64,000 nt of DNA from Sipunculus nudus (taxonomy: Eukaryota > Annelida > Sipuncula > Golfingiida > Sipunculidae). How positions within the stretch are numbered: the stretch's first letter is position 1; every line of letters begins with the position of its first letter. Both the position numbers and the translations under genes were made by a program. The DNA lies in contig CM049318.1 in assembly GCA_026874595.1 (NCBI GenBank), forward strand, positions 46,730,456-46,794,455. Reading direction: 5' to 3'. Below the pieces are notes generated by a model that saw only the letters and a list, made by a program, of their open reading frames with translations, made no database searches and was not told the DNA's origin. Shown here in pieces: positions 21,001 through 32,155 of the stretch.

Positions 21001-22795
21001 GCATCAGACTCAAGGTAAGTTTGATGTATTGGCCTGATATTTTGACCTGTCTATGTGTCTTTGATGGCTTTCTCTTTCACAAGACAGGTGTCACCACCTA
21101 CAATGACTTTTGCACAGTATGTGACTTTTATGCCTGCTTATTTCTGTAGAGGAATTTGATATATCATCCTGAAATTGGGCATATTTATACCTATCGAACA
21201 GCTTTGTCGTATACAAGACTGGTGGTGCCACCTACAATAATTTTTGCACAGTGTGTGTCCCGGGCCTGCTTATTTCTCAGGAGGGGTTTGATATGTCAGT
21301 CTGAACTTGGGCATATGTATATATCTCTGATAGCTTCGTTGTATACAAGACTGGTGGTGCCAGCTGCAATCATTTTTAGCTCAGCTGACTGTAAGTCAAC
21401 TGAGGTATAGGAATGGCGCTTTGTCCGTCGTCTGTCCGGTCGTCCGTTAGCAGGGCACAAATCGTAAGAGCTGGTCCTAGAAACTTCTAAATGAACATCC
21501 AGGGAGTTCAATAAAAAATCTCCTTGGAAGCCTGAAATTAGGTCACCCCAACTTATTTCCTTCGAGCTATGGGGCTTGAAAGTACCCCCAGAATAGTGAA
21601 AATTTGATACAAAACTTCCAATATCTTGATAATTAATGCATGGTTTATCATGAATCTTGCCTTGAATATTGACCATGACTAGTTTTGTCAGTTCCTTAAA
21701 CATGGTGGCACCACCTGTATTTTTTCCTATTTTAGCAAATATTTTTCTATTTATTTACTATAAAATGACAACAATCATGTCAGTTTCTACATCTGGTGTC
21801 CCAAAACCTGGTGTGTTTATTGATCATAAGTGGATGCCCTATACTAATCACCCTGTCTGTCTGTCTCTTTGTATGTGTGTCTGTCTGTCAATCCGTCCAT
21901 CCACATAAATTAGTTTCCAGATGATAACTCAAGTTTAGTTTGACATATTGGTTTCAAACTTTACGTATAAATGGCCCACCACTGAAGTAAGAACCATGTC
22001 CATTTGGGGTCCAACGGTCAAAGGTCAAGGTCAAAGGACCCATTTCTTTAAAAGGAATGTGTATGCATTTGAAGCCAAACTTTTCATCGCAAACCTTCCA
22101 TCTTCAAGATATTGCTAACCTGCCACTAGGGGAAGATTCAGTTTGATTTTTGGGTCATAGGTCAAAGGTTTAGGTCAGAGGCCCATCCATTCACAAATTA
22201 GTTTATGGATGAAAATTCTGCTTTGGATAAACAGACTGGCTTCAAACTTGATTTAATAATGACCAACCACATCAGTAATTTCATTTTGGTTTTCAGGGTC
22301 CAGCGATCTAAGTTTAAGGTCACAGAAGCCACATCTTTAAAAAGATTGTGGATGCACTGTAAATCAAACTTTTCATCCTGAACTTCCAACGTTCACACAT
22401 GGCTTACTTGCCCAAAGTGAGGAAACCTGTAGAATTAGAGGTTATCTGGTCAGAGGTCAAGGTCACTTTTTAAAAGATTGTTACAATAATTCTAATGCTG
22501 CAAGTTCAAGGATATTGTTCTAAAATTTTTTTGTCACAAGGTCATTGGTTAAGGCCACAGGACTGTCATTCTGAAAAATTTCTTTAAAAATATCCTTATA
22601 GACCCATGGGTCCCTAGTTGTGTTGTGTGCACCCATGCCAGAATTTCAGCAGTGATGTTTGTGTAATTGTTTCTTATTCAAAAGGTTTAGTACCTGCATT
22701 GTTCATATACATGAGAAGTAATGGTCCAGCATTGAAGCATTATACCTGGTGTATTTCCCAATGCACAGGTTCACATTAGGCCTGTAGGCCTTGTT
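18083..22795 (+). mobile_element. Element A, complete copy (A1) carrying a nested B
   Basis: The 5' end is a T-run followed by AGCGAACCTGTGAGCTTAT and then GGCGGCGTCCGGCGTCTG. The core repeats blocks of about 200 bp to 1 kb containing GTTCAAATGGTTYRAGTT, CATCTGTCCAAAAAAGCATA and GGTGGCGCCACCTGCATTG (18540, 19661). A short-period region at about 20630-20960 repeats AGAGTTCACTCAGTGCAGCC. The 3' end is GCACAGGTTCACATTA, then GGCCTGTAGGCC, then TTGTT (22762-22795). A B element is nested at 21374-22620. No protein-coding capacity is seen. Confidence 0.85.
21374..22620 (+). mobile_element. Element B nested in A1
   Basis: It starts with AATCATTTTT then AGCTCAGCTGACTGTAAGTC and has the B subterminal GTCCGTCGTCTGTCC. 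It ends with GACCCATGGGTCCCTAGTTG. The subterminal AGCTGAGCG segment of the 3' end is missing here, apparently by deletion between two AGAC direct repeats, because the copy at 35550 keeps it. Confidence 0.8.
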
Positions 22796-23520
22796 TACTA
22801 TTTGCTAATCAATTTTCAAAAAGTAATTCGAGCCTGGAGTCGCCGTCTTTCCATCCAGTCAGGTGGTTCCATACAAGTCATTTAATTAGTGGCAACCTTC
22901 GCGGGACTCTTAACATGATCATCAGTCATTTACCAGGCCTTGAATTTTACACAGTATTTAAATGACATTTAAGTACAGTCCTTTTCTAGTTAAGGCAATC
23001 TTAACTAGTTTATTACGTGCTTTGCTAATTATTCATTTTATCCCAGTGTGTTTCCTGTGCCAGAAAGGTGATTAAGAATTTACCTTAATATATCTAAAGT
23101 TTATCATCCATACAGTAAAAGAGCTGTCGTAATCGTTTGGAAAGAAAATATTTTAAGATGTTTTTCCTTAAGCCTTTGCATTCATGAAGTTCAGATCACA
23201 TTATGCTTGAATTTTGTCCTAATCAGTTAAATTTAATAATTTACCCTGGTTAAATTAAATGTTGACAGCTCCTCTGTCCTTTATCATAGTATGAATAAAG
23301 CCATATAAATCTATGTTTGTAGCCTACCACAATGTGATTTTTAAATCACAGTATACTAGTATATATTCTATATAGTATGCACCCTGATATATTAGGTTAA
23401 ATTGAGATCACCTGAAGATTCTTTACCAAAACAATGTTGGGCCTGTAGGCTGTAATATTTGAACCGGGCCTGCAACTTTAGGACAATACAGGCCCGGCTG
23501 GCCTGTACCATCCAATGCTA
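22796..23520. other. Unassigned sequence
   Basis: Nothing recognised on either strand. Confidence 0.45.
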
Positions 23521-23529
23521 AGTCGAAAA

Positions 23530-23940
23530 CACTGTGCAGGGATCTGAGTGATTTTAACCCAAGGCTGACGAACAGATTGAATCTGTGCAAAAATAGTTGC
23601 AGGTGTTTTTTTTTTTTGTTTTTTTTTTTTGTATGATATAAAGCTATCCAAGAGCTACACTCATGCAAAATTTCAGCTCGATTGGTCAAACAAGTCCGAG
23701 GATATGTGGGTTAATGTGTGAAAACAGACGCACAGATAGACGCTCTGCAAAGAAGAAAGGTCAGAGGTCAATGCAAAATGGTTAGGCACCAGTTCACATG
23801 TGACCTTATTATTGGGACAAGTTTTGAAAAAATCAGTCCAGTGGTCTCAGAGGAGTTCTCTGGAAATGAAAGTAGCAGCGGAGGTACCCATTCAAAAACA
23901 TTTTATCTGCAAAACTTTATTTTTGTGGATACAATAAAGT
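23530..23940 (-). mobile_element. Element C, 5' part
   Basis: It contains GATCTGAGTGATTTTAACCC, GTGCAAAAATAGTTGCAGGTG, the conserved AAAGGTCAGAGGTCAA block and TTCACATGTGACC. It ends with the worn subterminal repeat TTTTGTGGATACAAT. The palindromic box after GCAGGTG has been replaced by a T-run. The hairpin 3' end is absent. Confidence 0.75.
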
Positions 23941-23945
23941 GTTCT

Positions 23946-25069
23946 AGCCCAATTTCATATTTTTGGGCATGAATATGCCCAAGCCATCACCGGTAGCTAA
24001 ACTTAAATTTGGACTCTCTGAAACACCTGCCACTTGATATTGGGCACTAATGGACAACAAATGATGCCTTTTTCTGATTGGCCATTGTTTTATGACCTCA
24101 AAAAGATAACAATCTTTATTTAAACTGAACAAATAAACTTTGCTCTCCTTCATATAAAGATGAATTAGTCCTGGGGTCAATTTCCATAAAGGCCCTAAAT
24201 TTCAAGTTTGCTGCACCCCCCATAATTATTAAGTTTGATGCTATTTTTGTTAAAGTAAATTCATAGAGATATTTCAAAACATTACCCCTCTGGAAATGTG
24301 TCTAAAAGGCCTGAAATCCGGAATTTATTAAACTAACCTCGTTACAGATATTTAAAAAAATATAATGGGTTAATGTTCAGGACTTGCACTTGGAAAATGA
24401 TATGTGGAAAATGTATAGTGTTAAATGCAATGAGAGCATTCATCCTACCAAGTTTTGATGTGCTGAATCCATTTAAATTAATTGCAAAATTCTGATTTAA
24501 AGTTTTATTCTTCAAAATTAAATGTTTATAATATAAAAGGGCACATACTTTTAAAACCTTACTGTTATGTTTGGTATAAAGTGGCAACATTAGACCCAAT
24601 CATCAATTTGATGAGCCAAATAGAATAAAAATGTCATTTTTGGCATTCAGCTCATTTCAGCCTTAAGTTTACAATTTTAAACTACTTAAATTAATTAAAT
24701 CATTATCTGCTTATAATAAGGGTATACATCATCTTTTGCAGCTAAGTAAAGTTTGATGTATATACTCAATATGATTGGCATAGGGCAATTTGTTTGTGTG
24801 TTTTTTAATTCGACTGAAATAAAGTTAAAAATGTAAATTTTTACTTTAAATATGAATTTAAAATTAATATAAATATAAAAAGGCAAATAATTTTTAAACA
24901 TTACTGTTGCTTTGGGTATAAACACCCCTCAGTTTGAAATAGGCTTACTAATGGCCACATGACTACCAAAAATCAATTTACCTAATCTGTTTTTATACAA
25001 TTGAAAGGAAAAAATCTTGTAAAATAATATACCATTCAGCTTATGAGTTTCATCATAAAATATTTATGA
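23946..25069. other. Unassigned AT-rich sequence
   Basis: No exon or repeat recognised. Between 24330 and 25050 a similar order of phrases recurs (for example AAACATTACTGTT at about 24900 and AAAACCTTACTGTTATG at about 24553), which suggests an old tandem repeat. Confidence 0.4.
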
Positions 25070-25252
25070 GCTGAAAAAGCCTAAAATTATTAGGTTTTTA
25101 CCTGTAAAAAACAGGTTAACGTAGGTGGTGCCACAAAACTGCAATTTAAAACGGCTCCTGATGTTTTTCCTGAAGATTTTCAAACGCTATCGAGCTTTTC
25201 CCCGGAAAATATGAGGTGATGCAGGTGGTGCCACACAAAGCTCAATCTCACC
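25070..25252 (-). mobile_element. Element A fragment, left of the LINE insertion
   Basis: It is the complement of the A core (compare 20100-20200) and includes AACAGGTTAACGTAGGTGGTGCCAC and GATGCAGGTGGTGCCAC. It is interrupted by the LINE, and the A sequence resumes at about 30312. Confidence 0.65.
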
Positions 25253-28200
25253 ACATAAGATAAGATAAGATAAGATAACATTTATTAGCCTTCAGTTCCA
25301 GGAATTTGTCGTTGACTTGCAATTCATTACATTAAAATAAATAAGTAAATAGATAGATAAATACATAAAAATAATACATAAAAATCACACATAACATATT
25401 GACTATGCATGTAAAATTAAGCATGTAAAAATGATAAAACAGATAATTCTGCAGGTAAAACACATAATTCAAAACATTAAATATCTAAGAGGGTTGTGAG
25501 TTAAAAAGTTTTATACTGTGTGGTACGAGAGATTTTTTAAAACGAGTTGTTCTGCAGAATATTGTATCTAGGCGTCTACCTGAAGGTAAAAAACGGAACT
25601 CTGAAGGGGATGTGTTGTGTCATTCATGACCTTTGATATGAAGGCCATTGTTTTGGTTTCACAGATTTCCTGGTGTGTGGCAAGAGAAGTACTGGTTATT
25701 CTACTACTTCTCTTCCTGATATTATTTTACTGTTTCTTTAACTTATCAGATATATTTGTAAACCAGCACTCCAGTGAATAAGTAAGGACACTGGAAATTA
25801 CTGAATTATAAAACATGGTAATTATGGTTTTGTCAATATTAGGCTTTCTTAGATAATAAAGGTAATATAATCTTTTGTTTGCTTTCTTGGGTTGATTCAA
25901 CACGTTCTTTCCAATTCAGATTTCTGTCAATAATACATCCTAAGTATTTATAATTTTCTACAATATCGACATCTTCAGTTTTGATAGCAACTGGGGTAAT
26001 TACAGATTTTGATCTCCTAAAATCAAAGACTACTTCTTTAGTCTTCTTTACATTTAATTGAAGGTAGTGTTATTCACACCAACCAGTCACATATTGAATG
26101 GTTTTCCTGTAGAGCGATTCATCATTCTTGTGTATCAGGCCTAGAATGACAGTGTCGTCTGCATATTTGATAATTTTACAATCTGAAAGGCTCACAGACA
26201 AATTTTATTTGTATATAGAATAAAAAGGACTGCTGACAGAACACAGCCTTGTGGAGCACCAGTATTTATGATTATATCTAAAAAGTTTCTTTGCTTGTTC
26301 TAACATGTTGTCTTCTATCCGAGAGAAAATCTAGAATCCATAGACAGTAGGAAGGAGGAATGTTATACCTACAGAGCTGATTGATCATGATGTGTGGCTG
26401 TATGTATTGAAGGCTGAAGAATAACCAATGAAAAGTGATCTGGCATAATTTCTGGGGTCCCTGTCTAAGTGTTAATAAATATAATGAGTTAATGTGGCAA
26501 TTGCGTCGCTTGTGCATCTGTTGGATGAATATGCAAACTGATGTTGATCTAGCATTGGTTTAACAATTGGAAGTAATTTATTAAGAACTATTCGCCCCAA
26601 AGATTTTGCGAGAATAGATGTAAGTGCAACAGGCCTAAGATCATTCATCACTTTAAGAGAGTTATTTTTGGCGACTGGAATTATTTCTGCGGTCTTCCAT
26701 AATTTTGGTAGTTTACATAAGGAGAGAGACAATTGAAAAATGTGATGTATGATGAAGGACAAACTATTTCTACAGGTTTTAATTAATCTGCCACTGATTT
26801 TGTCGGGTCCACAGGCTTTCTTTACATTAATCTTACTTAACACTTTGTTTACATCAGTTAAATCAGTAAGGATGCCATCATCACATGATTCTAAATTTGC
26901 TCTCAGACTGCTCCGAATGTCATCTTTTTCTTTTGAGAAGTCACTTTCATCAAAATGTGCATAGAATGTATTTAATTTGTCAGCATAGCCATTTTCAGCA
27001 AGCAGTGAGCATTCTTTCTTGCTTTTAGTTATACCAGTTAATTCCTGAAGACCCTACCAAGCATCTTTTGATTGCTGGCTATGGAACAGTTTTTTTACTT
27101 TCTTTTTATATTTTGTTTGGCTTTCTCAATGACAGAATCAGTTTCTTTTTGTAAGTCATATCTGTTATCTGAATTGCTTGTGAAGGCTTGGTGCTTACAT
27201 ATGATAAGTTTCCTTAGATCACTATTGATCCAAGGTTTGTTATTAGGGTAAGTCTTAATGGTTTTAGTGCGTACCAGCATGTCTTCACAAAATGATATAT
27301 AACTATACACAGTTTCAATAAGTTCATCTAAATCATATGAAGTGTCAATGAACATTTGCCAGTCTGTTAGATCAAAAAATGTTTGTAGGGTCTCATAGGC
27401 TTCCTTTGAGTTCACTTTGATATTAATTTCACGTGGTTTCAGCATTTGAAGTTTACGTCTGTAATTAGGTTGCATATAGATCATATTATGGTCACTATTT
27501 TTTAGTGGAGGACCTTGTAATGTAGACGACTGTGAGAGATATATTGGGAAACTCTCTAGGTAGTAATGAAGGACGTAGGCTAACTGATAGGCAGTGGCGT
27601 ACCTAAGGGGGGGGGGCAGGGGCGGTCCGCCCCGGGCGGCACATTATGGGGGGCGGCATTTCGGGGAATTAGTATAATGAGTGGCATAGGGAATTCCTCA
27701 AATATACAATTTTGGCCTTTTTTGTCCAAGTATTTTAGAGATTATCAACTGGGCAGTGGAACCTACCAAATGATTAGCGAACGATTAGCACATTTGGGCG
27801 GGGGGGGGGGGGGGGCATTTCTGTGAATTAGTATAATCAGTGGCATCAGGAGTTCCTCAAAAATGCAAATTTGGCCTTTATGTCACATGTTCAAGTATTC
27901 CAGGGATTATAAACTGGACAGTGGAACCTACCAAATGATTAGCGAATTTTTTTATTTTTTTTTTTGGGGGGGGGGGGGGGCATTTCTTGGATTTAGATTA
28001 ATCAGTGGCTTAAGGAGTTCCACAAAAATTACAGATTTGGCCTTTTTTTCCCATATTCAAGTATTCCATGCAGGGATTATAAACTGGACAAACCTACAAA
28101 GTGATCAGCGAACGATTTGCACATTTTCGGGGGCGGCATTTCTGGGATTTAGTATAATCAGAGGCATAAGGTAAATAAAAATTACAAATATGGCCTTTTT

Positions 28201-30311
28201 TAGCCCCATGTTCAAGTATTCCATGGGTTATAAACTAGACAATGGAACCTACAGAAAGATTAGCGAACGAATTGTACATTTGTGGGGGCGGCATTATTTG
28301 GATTTAGTATAGTGGCATAAGGAGTTCCTCAAAAAGTTCAAATTTGGCCTTTTTGTCCATTTCAAAGAATTTCAGGGATTAAAAACTGGGCAGTGGAACC
28401 AACCAAATTATTTGCGGACGATCTCTATAGAGCTATAAGTAAAAAAAAGAAATACATTATGTATGTAGTTATTCTTTGTTAGATCTGTGGTCTTGCAATG
28501 TCAGAACGCCATCGATAAACTGACCAATCATGCAAAAAGCCTGCATTTCAGGGCGGTCGTTGTTTACAGAAATCCCTAGCAGCACCTGATAATCACCAGG
28601 GAAAAAACCCTGCCAGAAAACCAATGGCCCCCGTAGGTAGGGTGAGGTGTCTGTCGTGCACATTGTGCGAAAAATATTTTGACGAAGTGTGTTGCTCTTT
28701 CCTTGGAAAGTATTAAGAATTTCAATTCTTGAACCCTTGAATTCCCGAAAATCCAGGATATTTTAACAACCTGAAACAACCTGAAATGCTTTTTCCCCAT
28801 GATTCTTCAAACTTTAACATCGGTCTCGTTAAATACAGACGTTTACACTATCGTGTAAATAATGAGTACTATACCTAAATGCCTGTGTCTTTTGATTAAC
28901 CAATATGACCTGCACGATCATTTATGTAACTTGAACTAAAAATAAATAAACACCCAGGCCTATGTAGAAATTATTTTAACTTTAAAATATAATTTTATTA
29001 TAACTGTCCGGCGGGATTAATCCCCCTGGCCGCTAAGCCACATGTTCAATATACGTATCAAATATCAGTTTGAACTTTTGAGAGTTCAAAACTTAAATTA
29101 AAGATATATTTACCTGTACTGTTAATTCTATTATTAACAGTTTAATGATCCACTACCTACAGACAATTGTTGTATATTGTGAAAAATTATTTGAAATTAA
29201 ATTATAATATATATTTAAATTATATCATTACTTGAAATTTATGTAAATACTTTATTGAATAACAAATAGTCATAAGTTCATAAATAAACCTCGCAAAGTG
29301 CATAATCACTATAATTCTAAAATGATTGTGATGTAGTCTTGAATTAAAGTATGCTTTTAACTGAGGATATTTTAGTTAAACAAAGTCAGTTTGTCCAAAC
29401 ATTGGATTTTTTTATATGAAAATATATTAAACATACCCTGCCTACATATGAGGCTTAAATCATAAATTACGCTTTTTTAGTAAAGACCAAAGTACCTTGC
29501 ATGCAGCAGTACCTTGCATATCTCAATAGCTCTGTTAGGTGTACTGCTGTCATATGCGATAACAAGAGGTGGAATCATAGATGTGACAAGGTATTTGTAT
29601 GCGTTGAGAATGGAATAACACTCACCAAATAAAGTTTTTTCCCAAGTTGAGTATAAAGTAATCACGAATCGTGTTTACATGAATGATGAAAGATCAGTTT
29701 CCGACTTTATATGTGTATCCTGCAGTGTAATATGTTTATAGTTACAATTTATTCGTTTTATTCCTTTCTGTTCACTTCATAATGAAATATACTTGTTTGA
29801 GCTTCGAGCGATCTTTTGATTTAAATTGGCAAAGAGACGTCTGCTCTTTAATATGTGGCGGAAGAATTCCCTTCCAGTGAATCAATTTAAGTGCGTTGTT
29901 GTCAAATACAAGCCTATAACAAGGACATTTGCCACGATATTTTTCAATATGTTATCCAGTTTTGTAATGTTTTGTTAGAGGGGCGGCAATTTCCAAGACC
30001 GCCCCGGGCGGCAATGAGGCTAGGTACGCCGCTGCTGATAGGGCTTCAAGGTCTGGTGAACATATACTAGACTTGACGGTTATATTCTGACACCATCTGT
30101 TATTAATATAAAGAGCTACACCACCGCCTCTTGATTTATTAGAGTCCTGGGTTCTGTCTTGTCTTAATAAGGTAAAATTAGGAATGTTCAAGAATGTGTC
30201 AGATATGTTTTGGTATATATATTTGGTTAAATCATTTGATATTTGACAGAGTTTTGCATAAAATTTAGGGATGCTACCTAATGCTATTCCTGAGAGATTA
30301 TGAGTTAGTGT
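25253..30311 (-). mobile_element. Non-LTR retrotransposon (APE + RT LINE), degraded and split by a hAT element
   Basis: Read on the minus strand, the order is as follows. An AP-endonuclease fragment with SRGGGVALYIN and CSPDLEALS lies at 30191-30043, continuing after the hAT insertion at 27583. A linker with SDHNMIYMQPNYRRKL and TIKTYPNNKPWI follows at 27484-27095. The reverse transcriptase lies at 26843-26150 with ACGPDKISGRLIK, NDLRPVALTSI, QFAYSSNR, NTGAPQGCVLS and the catalytic YADD (26154-26165). An RT C-terminal region with frameshifts ends the element. The 3' tail is (TTATC)n at 25256-25279. The endonuclease core between the VVYI and SDHN motifs is missing, and stops and frameshifts are common. 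It resembles the jockey/CR1-type LINEs abundant in aquatic animals. It is not active. It is inserted in an A fragment. Confidence 0.88.
27592..30034. mobile_element. hAT DNA transposon inserted in the LINE
   Basis: The termini are CAGTGGCGTACCTA (27592) and TAGGTACGCCGCTG (ending 30034), inverted at 13 of 14 positions. They are flanked by a perfect 8-bp target duplication CTGATAGG at 27584-27591 and 30035-30042, the hAT hallmark. Subterminal GCCCCGGGCGGCA is also inverted. The left half contains about five tandem units of 150-160 bp with GGCGGCATTTCTGGGATTTA and TATAAACTGGACAGTGGAAC (27640-28430). The rest has no recognisable transposase, so it is non-autonomous. Confidence 0.92.
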
Positions 30312-30440
30312 ACTGATACCTCAATTTCAAATATGACTCATGGCGCATAATATTTGGTGATGATAGCTCCATCCTTTTCTGAGATTATAATTTCTGTATG
30401 CTTTTTTGAAGAAACTAAGCTCAGCTTCTCTGGACAAAAT
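30312..30440 (-). mobile_element. Element A fragment, right of the LINE insertion
   Basis: ATACCTCAATTTCAAATATG, ACTCATGG and ATTTGGTGATGATAGCTCC are the complement of the A core (compare 18480-18545), continuing the fragment that ends at 25252. Confidence 0.7.
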
Positions 30441-31280
30441 CTGTTGAATGAGTCCTTAGATATGGGTGATTTTTTTAGCAGCAAAACACTTACCAGTGGT
30501 CCCACCTGTCTCCCAGTCTATGAGTGTGTAACATTTCAGGCCGAAAGCTTACAGCAGATTTACAGATATATTTCACCTTAAATAGACCCATAGACAGCCA
30601 TAATGGGAAAATAATTACAGGTGGCGCCAGCAGAGTTCAGTACATGATAACGCTATCCAAGAGCCTTCCACAGAAATAAACATGGAGCAAATCTGTAGAA
30701 CCACTCCTCAGATTCAGGTGATTATATGCAGAAATGGGCCAAGATGGACTTATTCAAGGTAAAGGTCACTCTCATGGTAAAGAACATGGCCTCACAAGTT
30801 TGTCTGCGGAGAGTGACCGTATTAAATCGTAGTGTTCCCGACTTCTCAGTCTGGTGATACAATAAACCATTCACATGAATTTTATTTGTTTAAATGTATA
30901 TTTAAGCCACATGCATTCTATTTCTCTTGCTGCAGGATATATGTGATCAAGGTATATGAATGATATAGTTGACATTTCTGGACTACTTCAAGAATAACAA
31001 AAAAAATACCATTTTGCCTAACAAAGTGGACACAACCACACGGGTGGTGCCTTCTGCCGATGTATTCAAACAGCAGTAACATGGTAATAATCTTCTGCAA
31101 AAAAAAATGGAATTATAAAAATACAGAATTTGCTGATGAGTAAAATCCAAAGACATATTAAACCAACATTTTAACAACAATCCTTTTCCATTTAGTATTC
31201 GTTTAATCCCCCTTGCTCTAAGGAATGTGTGTATATGATTTGGAGGCTTCAGCTTCATTATTTACTGAATTATCCAAATG
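30441..31280. other. Unassigned sequence with one decayed palindromic box
   Basis: ACAGGTGGCGCCAGCAG at about 30618 is a single worn copy of the box found in A, B and C. No other feature was recognised. Confidence 0.4.
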
Positions 31281-31309
31281 TAAGGGGAAACAACTGTGGC
31301 GGGAAAAGT

Positions 31310-31490
31310 AGGTCTAACACAGGTGGCACCACCTACAGGATAAAATGACATGCTTGTGATGTGACTAACATGTGTGTAAAATTGGGTCAAGAAATCAGCA
31401 GGGCGTTTAGAGCTATCAAGTATAAGAACGGATGGGACGGACAGACGGATGCGGTCCATTTTAGTAGTCCTCCCTCCTACGGTAGGCGAC
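31310..31490. mobile_element. Fragment of a further box-bearing repeat
   Basis: It contains CACAGGTGGCACCACCTACAG, then GGGACGGACAGACGGATG, the complement of the GTCCGTC-type run near the 5' ends of A and B, then CTCCCTCCTACGGTAGGCGAC. It has the same modules as the other elements but no terminus I can assign. Confidence 0.45.
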
Positions 31491-31631
31491 TTATAATTCT
31501 TTCAATATATAGTATTCCTTGAATTCCCCTCACTCCAAGGAATCCTTGCATATGATTTGATGGCTAAAGTGTACTTATTTACTGACTTATCTTATTACGA
31601 AGAGAAATTGTTGAGGGGAAAATCTTGGGCC

Positions 31632-31712
31632 GATCCCGGAGTCGAACCCAGGTCGGTGGCCTACAAGTCCGGCGAACCAACCGCTTCGCTAGCAAAGCAA
31701 GCTTCTCTAGCG
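31632..31712 (-). pseudogene. tRNA-like sequence (Thr-type) or SINE head
   Basis: On the minus strand it has an A-box TAGCGAAGCGGTTGG, an anticodon-loop-like CTTGTAG (TGT) and a B-box GGGTTCGACTCC, followed by CGGGATCGGCCC. The 5' acceptor strand does not pair with the 3' end and the anticodon stem is imperfect, so it is a tRNA pseudogene or the head of a tRNA-derived SINE. Confidence 0.55.
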
Positions 31713-32155
31713 AGACAGTTCGGTCCGCTTTTATGTCACCCCGTAACAATCTGAAGGAAATTGAAAAAGATCATATTGAAGCACAGAAAGTCGTTAAACA
31801 GAGGTGGTGCTACCTGCAGGTGATAATCACATTATAAGACATCAGGCCTACTAACCCCCCCCCCCCCAGCTATCAGTATTTGGACTGGCCCATTAATAGG
31901 CCACCCCTATTGTAAAGTAGGCTGGCCTACAGCTGGAAATGTTCAGACCACCCCAGTCTTCTGCTTGACCTTGAATGATGCAGATGTGGGCTACGTCTGG
32001 TCAGCACTTGGTTTAGTCATTTAGACGTGTTAAGGGGCTAAAGGATAATCGGCATAAGGCGAAGTTCAGTAGACTGCCGCGACCCTTCATGCTCCTTGTT
32101 TATCACGCTAAACTATAAGACTGGCAGTATAAAATAAGAACAGATCTTTTGGCAA

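Noticed and set aside
29477-29665. Possible transposase fragment in the 27592 hAT
   Set aside because: No recognisable hAT motif. Length and composition are within chance for this AT content.
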